A stretch of 64,000 nucleotides of DNA from Aschersonia sp. MBC 622 (taxonomy: Eukaryota > Ascomycota > Sordariomycetes > Hypocreales > Clavicipitaceae): positions 1-64,000 of the forward strand of contig JARJPL010000512.1 of assembly GCA_030782805.1 (NCBI GenBank), written 5' to 3'. Each line of letters begins with the position of its first letter. Position 1 is the stretch's first letter. Of this stretch, positions 10,875 through 23,278 are shown piece after piece. Below the pieces are notes generated by a model. It was not told where the DNA came from. It searched no databases and saw only the letters and a program-made list of their open reading frames with translations. The position numbers were made by a program, and so were the translations under genes.

Positions 10875-13800
10875 TGCGCCGCAATGCTCCGGGGGGGGAA
10901 GAAAAAAGCTCGACAAACGGGTGAATTGGACGAAGAGCAAATGTCTCGCTCACGAGAACGATGCGCTTGTTGAGGTAGTCTTTTTTTTTTCTGGTTATTT
11001 GATATCACGACGCTCGTCCGCGCAAGGTGTATTATTGGCGAAACTTGGTTACGCAGCACGAGAGTTTTTGCGCAAAGATGATTGCTTTGTTTCATGCTAC
11101 GTATGAGGCTCGTGTATGGGGTTTCCAGGTCCCACCAGCCGTAGCCTTGCCATGACATCCAAGGGCCTACCCGTGGCTGCCAACGAAATAGCTTCAAAAG
11201 AAGCAACAATGACTGAAATCGCATCACAAAATCATCAAATTCACGGAAAATAGTGCGCGCATAACAACATTTGCCTTTTGTGTATTTAGTCGCCTGCTCT
11301 TGCGCGCCGGGAGGAAAAAAAAAAAAAAAGCCCGTGCTTCGTCGGACATCGATAGCCTCGCAGTGGCACAAGTGGCCCATCGGCATGCCTGCGGCAACTC
11401 TGCACAGACTGATACTCCCGTATTCTGTCTGACTTTTGTCAACAGCTGGGGTAGATGGTCCAAGTTTCAAGACACAAACATCGCCCAGGTGCCCCCATCT
11501 TATAACGGTTCTCGCACTGATGAGGGCCCCTCCAGAAATTTGACTTGGCAAGTGTTCTTTGGAGACGCTAACAAGTTGGGGTCGTCTGACGTTGAGACGG
11601 CTGTACAATTATTTTTTTTTTTCATCGACACCCTCAAAAAAACGTGAATGGCTGTGCCGAGCGCCGGAGAAACGCCTCCGGACCATTCAAAATACGGGAC
11701 TGCGGGTATGCACGCCATCACGGAGAGCCTGGAAGACGAGATCGACGCATCAAGAGAGCTTCGGAATCGAGATCTCGACGCACCAAAGAGGAGCATTAAG
11801 CTACTATCCGGAAAGCCTCGGCTCAAAGTAAACAGACAAGACACATATTCGTAAAGGCGATCACGTAGGGCTACGTCAAAGATAAGGAGTTTCGCGCGAA
11901 TGTATTAGAATCTTTCATAGCAAGCCGCCAGCCTGTGCATGGACCGGCCCAGCCAGTACCCGGCCAACTTGCTGGCGAGTTGGGATATTAGAGGCACAAG
12001 ATGTAGTACTAGCTTCCCCAACGACCTTGGCCGTGGCTGCACGTTGTCACGTTGTCACGTCGTGGCAAAGCTTAAAAATGGCCTATTGTAGCCGCCAATT
12101 CATTTCTGGTACGCTCAACAATCGTCGCGTCCACGGGTGTAACCCTACTAGCTGAGCCGTCAATGCTTATGTCGGTACTTTTGGACGGCAAAGCAGACGG
12201 CTGACCATCTGCAGAGAATAGAAATGTCTTTTGATAGTTTTATCAATTGAGCGAAGTGAAACTCAGGATCCATCAAATTAACGAGATTCAAAATCAAGTT
12301 ATCGAATCAGCGAAGCCAAGACCAGTAAAGGAAAAGGTTGTTGGACGTGATTGGAAAGCGAAACGCAAGGCGGACAAGCTGGGCCAACCCGCAAAACCCC
12401 CGCAAATCGTTCGGAGAATAAAAGAGTATGCTAGTATGCTTCATGTTGTGATATTGCGGTGATGTTTTGCTCCCCTGCTCCTTTGCGCAACCAATGATGC
12501 GCACGCACGTAATACTTGCAATCCTTGTACCACTGGTGAAACCTCTATAACTAATTTGCAAGTTTCTGGATCGAGAAAGTTTCATGTCATGTCACTGTCC
12601 AATCTTCACAACAAGATCATGCAGCCTACCCGGATAGCGGATGGGGTCCCGTCGGGTATGGCTTGTCCTTGGGGAACATCACCCGGTCGAGTCATTTTCC
12701 CAGGAGCTGACCACTCGTGGCGCTAGCCCTTGTGACAGCTTTTGGTGGCTAAATACCTCGAATGCTCGAGTTGAGAGATGCGTCTTTCAGAAGTTGGATG
12801 TATAATCGATACGCATGACGGAAGATTGACGGCTTCGATGCAGGCTAACATCTCCCGTGGGAGTATACCATTTGATAGACAATCGCAACGCCACTTACAT
12901 TACCAGAAACCATGGCGATCTCGATGCTAGGGCCTCTACAAATATTTGTTTACTGAACAAGCAGTAGAGATTTTCCCAATTGCACAATAACAGCCTCGGT
13001 ATAGCAAAGCCTTGCATTGTTGAGGGATACCGAACTCGTATTCCTGAATTTAGAGTTTGGGCTGCATGACGGCTATGTGTGATATTGGACAAGCCACGTT
13101 TTATTAGCTAGCAAAGAACGGGTATTTGAAGCCGCCTAGACAGCCTGTGGCTTTGGATGATGTACGAATAGTGCTTTCTCTATTCAGCCCGGGCCTCGTC
13201 GACTGAGGCTCGAGTCAAATAGACTCCCATGTCGAGATCAAAGATGCGCGGCGCGGATAGCCCCCTTGGCAAGACGAGAATTCGGCTTCTATAGAAACCT
13301 AGATGAGACGGTTTGTCTTTGCTAAATGACAGAGTATAAAGTAAGAAGAGCCTTTCTTTTTCCACAGCAATAAAAGAGAAGACAAGTACTCTCGTTCTCC
13401 AAAGATAATACACAAGGGTTTCAATCGAGTTGTAGTTCGGCGGGAAACGATGGAGAAGTCGGTACAAACAACATTGGAGATCGCCAACTGTTTTGGCAAT
13501 TTGGGCAAGAGTTGTGACGTGGCTCTGGATGTCTTGTTCATCCCACCCCTCTCGGGCTCAATTGTGGCTCGAGCCGCAAAAGCTTGATTGTGTTAGTTTG
13601 TAGTTGGTACCGAGTATGCCGAAAAAGCGAACAAAGCCCTCCAACTTATTGAAACAGGGCTGCATCTTTACTTATAACAATGGGTACACCAGAGCCAGGC
13701 CAGGTACCAAATATTCTCCAAGTGGGCCAGCGCGGGGAAGAAAGGGATACCAAGTAAATAGGTATCACGATGACTCAAACATGGACATTCATGCCAGTGG

Positions 13801-16800
13801 GGGATTCGTTGGTGGCTTTTTCTAGCACAGACATTACAGGAACTAACAACTACAGAAGCTGCAGTAGGTGACTAGGTGACTAGCCGATAGCACCAATTAA
13901 CTTACCATTGGCACTCGTCCTTGTACACCCGTTGCCGGTGGCCTGCAAGTCCTACAGAGCCTGCACTAATAAGTATGCCCGGGACCGAACCCGGCCTCCT
14001 GGCACCCGGTAATTGCCCATGTTGGGCCGCCGTCGGTTGTATACGTGATACTGATAGGTACGACTCCGGACATGTCTTGACATCTTACGGCCGTTGGACA
14101 TAAAGCCCCATAAATAGTTTTGCCCTGCAAAAAAACAAAAGATGTTGGATATTTGGTCGGTACGGATTACTGAATACCATGTTGTGTCTGCGGGGCTTTT
14201 CTTCGGGACTTGTTTCTTTTGGGGATCCCGTCGTCTGAACAGCCCCACGGAGCCTGTTCGGCACGCGAACGGGGTCTTGAAGCGCCGCGAGAGGAGCAAG
14301 GGGATGTTGATCAGCAGGGAAAAAAAAAAAAAAAAAAAAAAGACATCGTCACACTTTTTTACTTTTTTGACAATTGTGGAATTTTGACGTACCACATCGC
14401 TGCAGCCCGGTGGATACGGAACGCTGTTATCTTTTCAGCTCAGCATGCTCTTGGACATTGCGAAAGGGGGTGCTATTTAGGCTGCCAACTGCTAGCATAG
14501 TGGTTCAAATGAGTCTCATTTCTGCAAGGCAATGGGCTGAAAAGCTGTTGTGATGAATCGCCAGCAAGGGCGTGTCGCAGCTCAAATCACGGTGTCAATA
14601 TGGGTGTGCTTCGTATTTGTTTTGTTTAGATCGCCTTTTAGTGGCATCTCGTGCATGAATGAATGAATGCACTACCTTAGTTGGCCTCCAAAGCGGCGGA
14701 CAAAAAACATGGCGGGGAGGTATACACTGCTTTCCACCCATGATTAGCGGTTGTTGTGGCCTTGTAGGTACCTAGACTAGCGCCATATTTTCTTTACCAG
14801 GTACGCCGTGACCCCTGTCGCACGCATCGCACGGATTGTTTGGCTAGCACAAGTACGGGATATTTATTCATAGTGGGCTAAAAGTATTAATTAATTAATA
14901 GTTATAAAAGTCCAAAACGCCATGCGGGGACGGCTTGTAGTTTAAAGTTTGCCGCCCGCCAACCATACTTTGTATACTTGGCGTGAATTTCGAGGTCCAG
15001 TTGCTTTCTTGAATTACGAATAAACCGTGTGTAGTCTGAAAATGGCAACTTGCAAGATTGACGCGTACAAGAGTCTTTCTCGAATTTGCGAGGCCATGTT
15101 TCTGGCTCTGTCAAGGATCACCATCAACGGTGGGGACGCGGCCAAGACAGGTCGAACGACTGCGGGGAGCCCTAGGAACTGCAATACTCTGTAATAAAAA
15201 AGTAACCAAAGGCAAGTTTATCATAATAATGTGTTGGGGAGAAGCAAGGGGTGGCTCAAGGCCAATCTATTAATCTATATTAAACCATTTGATCACGGGT
15301 GCCGTGATTCAGCTTTCCGATCATGCTTATATACTATATAGGCCTGATACTTTGCCATGTTTCAGAGCATTTTTATACGTTTTGTCCATGCTGGCGAAGC
15401 GGAAGTCGCGCGGAGGAGATGGGCCTAGTTAGTTACTGATACAGGTTACTGGGAAATGCTTGCTAGGGTACTGACAGGGCGCTGCAAAAGACTGATCCCA
15501 GTTTTACAGCGCCAATGTGCGCGTAATAAATCGTCCGGGCCGGAGTTTACTCGGGATTTCTATATAGTACATAACCCTCCATGTCATCTATCAGTATGTC
15601 ATATGACAGGATCCTAAAGAACATGTCATGGGTCTGGCTATATAGATCTGGCACTCCCATGTCTTTGATCGTCCTTGGAGAAAAAAAATGGCGAGAAGAG
15701 TCCATGCCATCTGCCCGGACGTACAAGTCTGGATGATGGTCTACTCACAAAGATACAGGCTCCAAAGCGACAAATACGAGCTGCGATAAAAAAAAACTCT
15801 CTGCCACCCAAGTCATCGAGGCTGTCGCTAGGGGCTTGTCGTCTACGTGAGAGACCATGACAAATAGCATCCCCTGTATTCGGTAAAAAAAAAATGAAAA
15901 AAAAAATCTGGCATCTGAGGACGGCTGGTACGGGCTTCCCTGTGTTTTGCAAATTCGCAGCTGCCATTTACCATTGCCCATTTACAAATTACTGCCCGCA
16001 TTGCCCGCCTTGTGACCCTCACCACCACAAGGTGGCTTACTACTTTGCTACTACATACTACCACACACCAACGTTTAAATGGAGAATAAGGTTTTCTACT
16101 CTTTGTGGATCCCAATAACTGACAGAGGAGAGAGAAAGGGAATTGGACATGGGAAAAAGCTGCACAAACCTGCTTAGTTAAAAAGTCAAAATCTGATTTG
16201 GCCGTTTGGGCGCTGTTGGGCAGGCAGGGTCGAGCCACTAATAAGCAGGGAAGGGGAAGCGGCTTTGCGGCTGTGGCTGCCTGCACCTGCCTATAGGCTA
16301 CAAGTAGCAAAGATTTGTTGCTAGTGAATTACTTTCTCCAGACATGGCTTGATGGCTTTCAAGTTCCATGGCATCACTCGCTAGCTCGTCTATCAGACAA
16401 TCACGAGCCAGCTAGCTTGAATTGCCTGAATCCTGTCATGCCTGTCAACTGCCGTGGGTGCGGGCACCCCAAAGCTTGGACCAGTCGACAACAAAACTTG
16501 CAGGCATCTATTGGACATGATATGTGAAAGGGGTGGATAGTGTGGGTGTGTGCTGGACGATGCATGGCCAGCCGACAGAAGCACGTACTGGTTGGTCAAT
16601 GGTAGTCTTGGTAATCCGTAGATGGCCCGGCATCGACATGCCAAATTAATAAACCTCACAGCGCTGGCTGGGAGCCAATCCCGTCTATCCCCTTTAAATT
16701 GACCCGTTTGCCTTTGTTCTGGTCTCACACTGGTTGGAGCACATCAAACTAACCAGGTTCAGCACGGTACTTGAGCGACTGCCGCGTTTGTCTTGAGCGA

Positions 16801-19800
16801 GTGCATTGCCAAGCCACTGGCAACCAAGGCACACCTGCAACGAGGTCGACGTTATCTACCTACATAATACATTGCACTGCGAAATAGTACCTGTTTTTTT
16901 TTACTCTGCTTTACTCGGTACTTGCAGCTTGCCTGGTTGGGCAATACTGTCAGGAAGACGGACATGCCTAGCCCGAAACCAAGCACACACATGACCAGCG
17001 AAGACCGTCACCGAGATCAGAACGGCAAAGCCGAACCAAAGATATTACCGAAAACTACGGATTACACCTCCTCGACAAGCCCCATGTGCTCATTACTTTT
17101 CCCCTGTGACCACATCTTGCATCATCGTGGCCTTTTTTTTTCAACTTATGGTTAGCCCACCCGGCGGCCCTGCCTACCGGATTTAAGCCAGCCATCGTCA
17201 AACGACGACAGGCCACTCAACGCACGCATCCAGCTCGACGGTGATCCCCCACAGGACCTTGCCCGCCTGAAGTGGCTTGGCTGATCGGACGCAGTCTACG
17301 GATTACATATTTGGCTGCATCCTGGCCTTCTCAGCTGCCATCGCCAAATGCGTGATGCCACCTCATCAGCACTTTTTGCGCGCCTGCTGCGCTTTTCGGC
17401 CAGACCCGGACAGGGACAACGGGAAAACTCACAGTCATTGCGCTCCGTGCACGACGAATCGCTCACGCAAGACCTCTTTGCTCGTCCCAACATCACTCTA
17501 CCGGATCACGCTATAATAACCGATTCAATGCTTGATAAAAAAAAAACAGCATCCACTTGTGCTGAAAAGGTAGCTCTGGCCCTCTCTTTGTTACTTTGCG
17601 GAGCCTCCGTGGCCGGTAGCAATGTCCCAGATCGCCGCCATTAGTGCGCACCACTCATAAATACTACCCGCCACCAGTGCTACCTATTGGACCAACCCCA
17701 TCTTTCAACCAGTTTACCGGTCCTCATAGTTAACTATGTGGTCTCTGGTGGATGGCTGACGATGGTCTTTTGTGGTTCACCGTGCCCTGTCCTTGTCTAG
17801 CCACGACACGGCAACGATTATCAGCACTCCACAGAGCTGGGAACCGTTGCCCTGTTCCAGAACGCTTTTACACCAGGCTCTCGTCAATTTACCCTTTTAG
17901 AGATCAGCGTGCTCCCTCACTGTCGTCGCAACTAGAAATCACTAGGATACTCTTGGGGGTACTCTTAGAGGTCCCCTTGGCTTGACAGGCTTTCGCTCAT
18001 CTCCTGTCTCCGCTCTGCCTGCTCCTCCCCTCCATTTTCCTGTGCTATGAGGCCAACGCGGGCTGTTCAATTGCGTGCCTGAAATGGTCGCACTAACAAG
18101 AGCAATCTTCGATAATCATATAAGGGTTGTACGGCTACCAGCACTAACGGCTTCCCTTGCCCAGTTTGAGCTGGCCATGGTACTAACTAGACGAAACGAA
18201 AGCTCCATCTCCGACTTTTACCTCATACATCCTCCTCTCTGCTCTTTCAATTTCCTCATATTGAGTTCTGAGGCCTCTTTTGTACTATTCCTTCATTAGT
18301 CGCTCCCTTGTCACTTGCCCTATTCGGATGAGTCAGGGCAGAACTCTCCATCCTGCTGCATTGTAGCTCGACAGGGTTCTTCGAAAAAGTCATTCACACC
18401 TCCGCGCCACCATTCATCAACACTCCTCGCATTTTCCAGGGTGACCAGGCCCATCTTTCCCCTTTAGGTGACCACCCTGCTTGCTGCAGCTAGCGGGACG
18501 GTGCTAGATCTGGCTGCCCTTGAATGTCTGCCTGCAAATGAGTGGTTAGTTCCCTGCCATTCGGTTCCTTTTGGGATGCCTTAGCCTCTGCAGGTCGCTG
18601 CATAATCAAAGGTTCTGCGAGTGTCTGAAACACCCACGACGCCGGGTACACGCCCACGGAAGACAAATATGTTGACTCGCTAAGCCATCTCGACAGGTTG
18701 ATCACATCTCTTAGATTCAAGGCTCCTATGCTTTTCTGAGCCACCAAAGTATATAGCGATTGCGGCAATCACGCTTCATTCAGACTAACACGGTGGCCGC
18801 TCGTCTATCTACGACTGTTGCTCTGGGCGGAGCCATCTTGCTCTACCCGCCGATTCTCCTCCGTTGGCCTCTCGTTCCTCCTCCTTCACGTCACCTCGGT
18901 TTCCTTTCCGCTTCCGACAAATTTCTTTGGCACACTCTCACGTACAGATCGATTAATCCTGCAAATCTACCGCAGTCTGCGGCAGCCCTTTGTCCCGGGT
19001 TCACGCCCCAGCTACTCAACGACCCCCAAGTTGGCAGCCAATCCATTGGTGTGATCTGCAACCAGGTTCAGCGCTTTCCAGCACACTCTTATTGAACGAC
19101 AAACCCCGCGGTGGTATCATACATGAGCTACGGACACGAACTCAACGCAGACTTATTGGTAAAAAAGCCGTCAGCCTCCCTTTCAACAGTCTTCTGCCCT
19201 CAGAAGCAGTGTAATTCATTGGCAAGAACGCCCAACCTCTCGCTCCTCGCCTCCGCCGACAGGCTAGAACCAGCTCTCTGTCTAACTTGTGGCTCTTTTT
19301 GAAAGACTAGCACGCGTTGTTTTTCGGCTACTTCCGTTGTCTACCTACTGATATAGTGGCCAGACCTGTGCTGCCATTCCCTTCGTTTCCACAGGTCGCA
19401 GAAGAGGGATAGCGCCTCATTGAAGTAGGGATTCCTTCCCATTTAATATAACAGGCTGTTAGTGGACAACCGCGTTAGCAGTTCAGCTTTCTCTTCCACT
19501 GCCACCATTCTATTGCACCCCTCTGGGGCCTTCCCTTGAAACGGCGCCGACTTCAACCCCTCTGAATGCGCGCTCCAGCAACGAACAGGGTGTATTTTGA
19601 ATGATTGCGTTGATTTACGGATAAACTTTTTGATTTATCGGCTCGGACTTCACATGCTATCCTGATCACGCCTCGCCTTCTTGTTTCTGAACTCCTCTCG
19701 TCTTTACTCTTCAGCAATTCGGAACAACCCGGCAACAAGGCACGTCTGCGACGCTGAGAACCCCAAGCTACTATGCCCTGCATCTAGGCCAGCTTGCCAT

Positions 19801-19848
19801 ACCCAACATCAGGAATACGATTTCCTTGCAGTTGGTGGGAGGGGCGTC
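10875..19848. other. Gene-free stretch of about 9 kb
   Basis: No conserved protein, tRNA or 5S gene is recognisable on either strand. Open frames are short and of odd composition; the longest, 245 codons on the minus strand at 10871-11608, contains homopolymer-encoded Phe runs. The stretch has A/T homopolymers (14320-14341, around 15890, 10980 and 11610), a GTAGGTACCTAG palindrome at 14764, and from about 17.0 kb pyrimidine-rich sequence with many ATGs leading into the regulator gene. The right part is probably the long 5' leader and promoter of that gene. Confidence 0.6.
14320..14341. repeat. Poly(A) tract of 22 nt
   Basis: This is an uninterrupted run of A in intergenic DNA. No target-site duplication or retroposed gene is visible beside it. 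Confidence 0.9.
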
Positions 19849-22199
19849 ATGGCGGACAACTATCCACAGTTTCTTTCGTCGGTCATGGCAGGCGCAGAAG
19901 CGCACGCGCCCAGGAGCCAAGAAGAGCTTAACCATTCCTTTTTAGCTGGACAACCTTTGCCCATCAATACCGTCCCTCCCAATTACCAAAACTTTGGACA
20001 TTTCACCGGTTTTCCCGGGCCCTCGTTTGCTTTTCAGCAGTCAATATCCAAAGGGAGGCGAAAATCCGCTTCGGCAGCCGCTGCGGAAACAGAACAGATT
20101 AAGCACCGCAGAACAAGATCTGGGTGTTTTACTTGCCGAGGCCGCAGAGTCAAGGTAATTCTTCATCTTCGTTTGGGCCTGGTCATGGTTTTAACGACTT
20201 TGTAGTGCGATGAAGCTCGCCCAATCTGTGAGCGTAAGAGTTTCGAACATTGTCTGTATTACGCACATCTCTGACCTGACTTTCTTCCAGGCTGTCGCAA
20301 AGGGGGTCGAGACTGCGTCTATCCTGATCCATCAACATCCAAGGGTAGCTATCGACAGAAAGAATCCACCTCCAATTCGGCCTCGACTCAGAGCCCGACA
20401 TCTTCAAACTCTGAGGACGCAGAGCAAGATGACGCTAAGCGCTCTGGGGCTCTCGATACGATACCAGACGAGGATGAAGACAGCACATCTCCAAAGCATG
20501 CACTAAAAAGCAAGCTTGTTCTACAAATATCGGATCGCAATTCGCGTGGAAACTACAGTCTGTCACCATCTTCCGCTACAGCGACTCTGGTAGACCAACT
20601 TGATCCCGGTCACCAACAACCCGATTTTCACTCGCTTCTGATGGGAGATCAGAATCTGTCCAATCTGCCCAACGACTACAAACTTCACCTGCAGTATCTA
20701 TACGAGAACGTGACTCCCCATCATTATTCTCTTACCAACGACACAGACAACTTCTTTGTTCGTGGTATGATTATCGAGGCATCAAAGAATCGGCTGTTGC
20801 TGAATGCCGTGGTCGCGTTCTCTTCTTACTTGCGAAGCACCGAACAACCAGACGGAAAGCTTGGAGACTTCTTACTTTACTACAACCGCAGTATCACGCT
20901 ACTTTTGGAGTGTTTAAAAGAGGAGCAGACGCATAATCTCCCTACGCTCCTGAGTATTCTACAACTAGCAACAATAGAGGTTTGTCGGGCAATCGTCTTT
21001 ACTCCATGCCATTCATGTTTGATCAATAACTCCTAACACGTTTTCATACAGGAATACCTGGGTGACTGGCTCAATTTGATGGGTCATCAAAGAGCCGCTT
21101 TGGAGCTTTTAACGAAACTGTTCACGCCCCAAACAATCCTGAAGACGCGGATTGGCCAGATTTGTCTAACGTGGTATTCTCGGTTCGATGCTGGCATTTC
21201 ATTTCTCCGATTGACACGGTCGAAGCTATCGCGAGACTGGTTATCCGATGCGGCCGCGTACTACGGAGAGCAAATCAAGCAGAACCCGAATGAAATACGA
21301 TGGCGAGCCGAAGAGCGTTTGATACGACTCCACATCATCAGATACGACATGTCTGTCTTATTCTCGGATGCAGCAGACGGAGAGATGTTAGAGTCGAGAT
21401 TTTTCGAAGAGCACGAGCAACTCGCAACTCAACTGAAGTGTTGGAGAGACACATGGGACTCGTCGCTAACGATGCCGGATTACGCTGTTCGTGATAATTC
21501 GTGGCGGCCGGCGCCAGATGCAGACGATATCGTGGATTCATGCGAGCCGGGGGTGCTGTTTCATCCCCCTCTTCTCAGCTCGACTATCGTACTGGTGGAA
21601 TGGCACTCGCTAATCATATTGCACAAGTCGCTGGGCAAGACGATTTCTCGCGAGAAACTTACGGCGGATTTACTATTTCACAGCTATGCCGTTTGTCAAC
21701 TGTTCGAAGCTTTGGGGTGCTGGCCTGCAACTCCAAAGGGTGTTGTTTCAGGCCTCGGGATATTTCTGGCACTCGTGTCTTTTTTCCTCCCCCGGGATAC
21801 GCGCCATCGCGTGTGGTTGTGGCGAAAGTTTGCGCTTCTGGAAACTATGGGGTATGTAACTGCACATTGTGCAACGGTCGACTAGGTCTATTTTTGGCTT
21901 GACGATTCAATACACGCAGTGTCTTTTGTTTCGGGAGTCAATGCTGACACTTGAACCCAAATTGAAACAGGTCGATCCAGACTCTCCCATTTCGGTCGAA
22001 AATAGCACAACTGTTCCGTGACGACAAGGCGATACGGTGGTGGCTACCTGACGACGAAGGATTCAGCCCGATACTGCAAAGTATTCGCAACTTTGCTGAT
22101 GAACGGCATAATGCAGCGGACGGTGCGCAGCTTGACTATATTCGAGTTGTAGGGAAACTGTTTGACAAGCTTGATTTTGGAGCTGCAATGGAACAATAA
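19849..22199 (+). CDS. Zn2Cys6 transcription factor, Fungal_trans_2-like
   Basis: Five exons: 19849-20154, 20206-20233, 20291-20979, 21052-21851 and 21971-22199, giving 683 aa. The start is the only ATG in the open frame before the zinc cluster. The binuclear cluster has Cys at 93, 96, 103, 110, 113 and 120 (CX2CX6CX6CX2CX6C) within KHRRTRSGCFTCRGRRVK and following residues. Two introns split it, leaving a 28-nt exon for CDEARPICE. A Ser/Thr/Asp-rich linker follows, then an alpha-helical regulatory domain (from about residue 230) with a pattern like Fungal_trans_2. The cluster resembles the group containing Moc3-like and hyphal-growth regulators such as Fusarium EBR1, but I cannot assign orthology. 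It is preceded by about 9 kb without genes, suggesting a large control region. Nuclear DNA-binding regulator; target genes unknown. Confidence 0.9.
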
Positions 22200-23278
22200 A
22201 GCGGCAGCGACGCAGGTGTGGTGGAAAAGGGATGCATATTTTGGTTATTCATTATTAGACATATATCAGTCTACTTGGCGGTAACGATTAGGTAGCGCAT
22301 TGCATAGCCTGCTGGTATGAGCACATATGAGCGCATATGAGAGCGGTGGTCATTGATCGAGCATCACAGTATTCAGTTTCGACGCAACTCTACTAGCCGG
22401 CACTGGGACGGAAAATGCAAAGAATCAAAGTCAGTATATACAGCAACTAATAGCATATTGGACGGACAAGGCAAAACGGCCAGCTCTCTCTTTCTTTGTC
22501 AAGGCGACCTGCCCTGTCTTCGCTCCCCTGCTATATACACCCCCGCTCTGGAGCCATCGGGAGAAAAAAAGAAACGACCACACGACGGAAGGTCTAAAGG
22601 TAAAGCGCCAGGAATGCGAACACACGAGGAGAGAAAAAAAATCAATGGCAGCGCTATCCTGGTTTGCAAACATTGGGCTGTGAGACCTGTGGAGAAAGAG
22701 GCTTGCGATAGACCAAGGGAAAAAAAGACCCGAGACATGGATGGATGGGCATGGTGTTGCGGGCAAAATGTCGAGGGTCTTGAACGCTGGATTCTTGCAG
22801 TCGACAGCATGATCCGCTCGCGGGGACGTCTAACTACCTAGCGCCAACGATCATTTGACAGCTCGGACCGTCCACACCAGCAAGTCCGTCGTCTGGGAGG
22901 AGGCCGTCCAGCAGGTCGATAGCAGTCGTAGTACAGAGAGAAGTGCGATGACAATGGGTGAAGTAATTGGCATCGCAAACAAAAAAAAAAAAACATGTAA
23001 AGGGGAAAGTGGCTGATGCGTGGCACCGCCCCTAACTGGGCTAAATTCCCATTTGCCAGTCCCATGAACCATGGAACACGGCATAATCGACACGAGAGAT
23101 TTACAGCCGGTAAATCCTGGTCAAATTTTTACAGGGATGCACCCTTTCATGAAAATAAAAGGTATCGTTTCCTACAAATTGGCTAGAGGTTATTTGTATG
23201 AGTGTAGCAATCATTGATGTGTTGTGATGAGAGGGCTCAAGAACCGTGGGTTGCTCCAGTAGAATACAATAGTGCGTA
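22200..23278. other. Convergent intergenic region
   Basis: This is the 3' space between the regulator (+) and MOB3 (-). Short A-rich runs occur; the open frames here (for example 22353-22841) have no recognisable domain. Confidence 0.5.

Noticed and set aside
10871..11608. 245-codon open frame on the minus strand
   Set aside because: It overlaps the MOSC 5' region, encodes homopolymer Phe runs from poly(A/T), begins with no supported ATG context and shows no domain or splice-linked extension.
12247..12462. 71-codon open frame (Lys-rich)
   Set aside because: It starts at a non-ATG codon, is short and has no recognisable family; I see no basis to call a gene.
13970..14010. T-arm-like CCGGGTTCGGTCCCGG on the minus strand
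   Set aside because: The loop has 6 rather than 7 nt and no D or anticodon arm can be folded upstream.
14480..14540. tRNA-like A-box (TAGCATAGTGG)
   Set aside because: No matching B-box or acceptor stem can be found 30-60 nt downstream.
22353..22841. 162-codon frame in the convergent gap
   Set aside because: Lys/Arg-rich from A-rich runs, no domain, no evidence of conservation.
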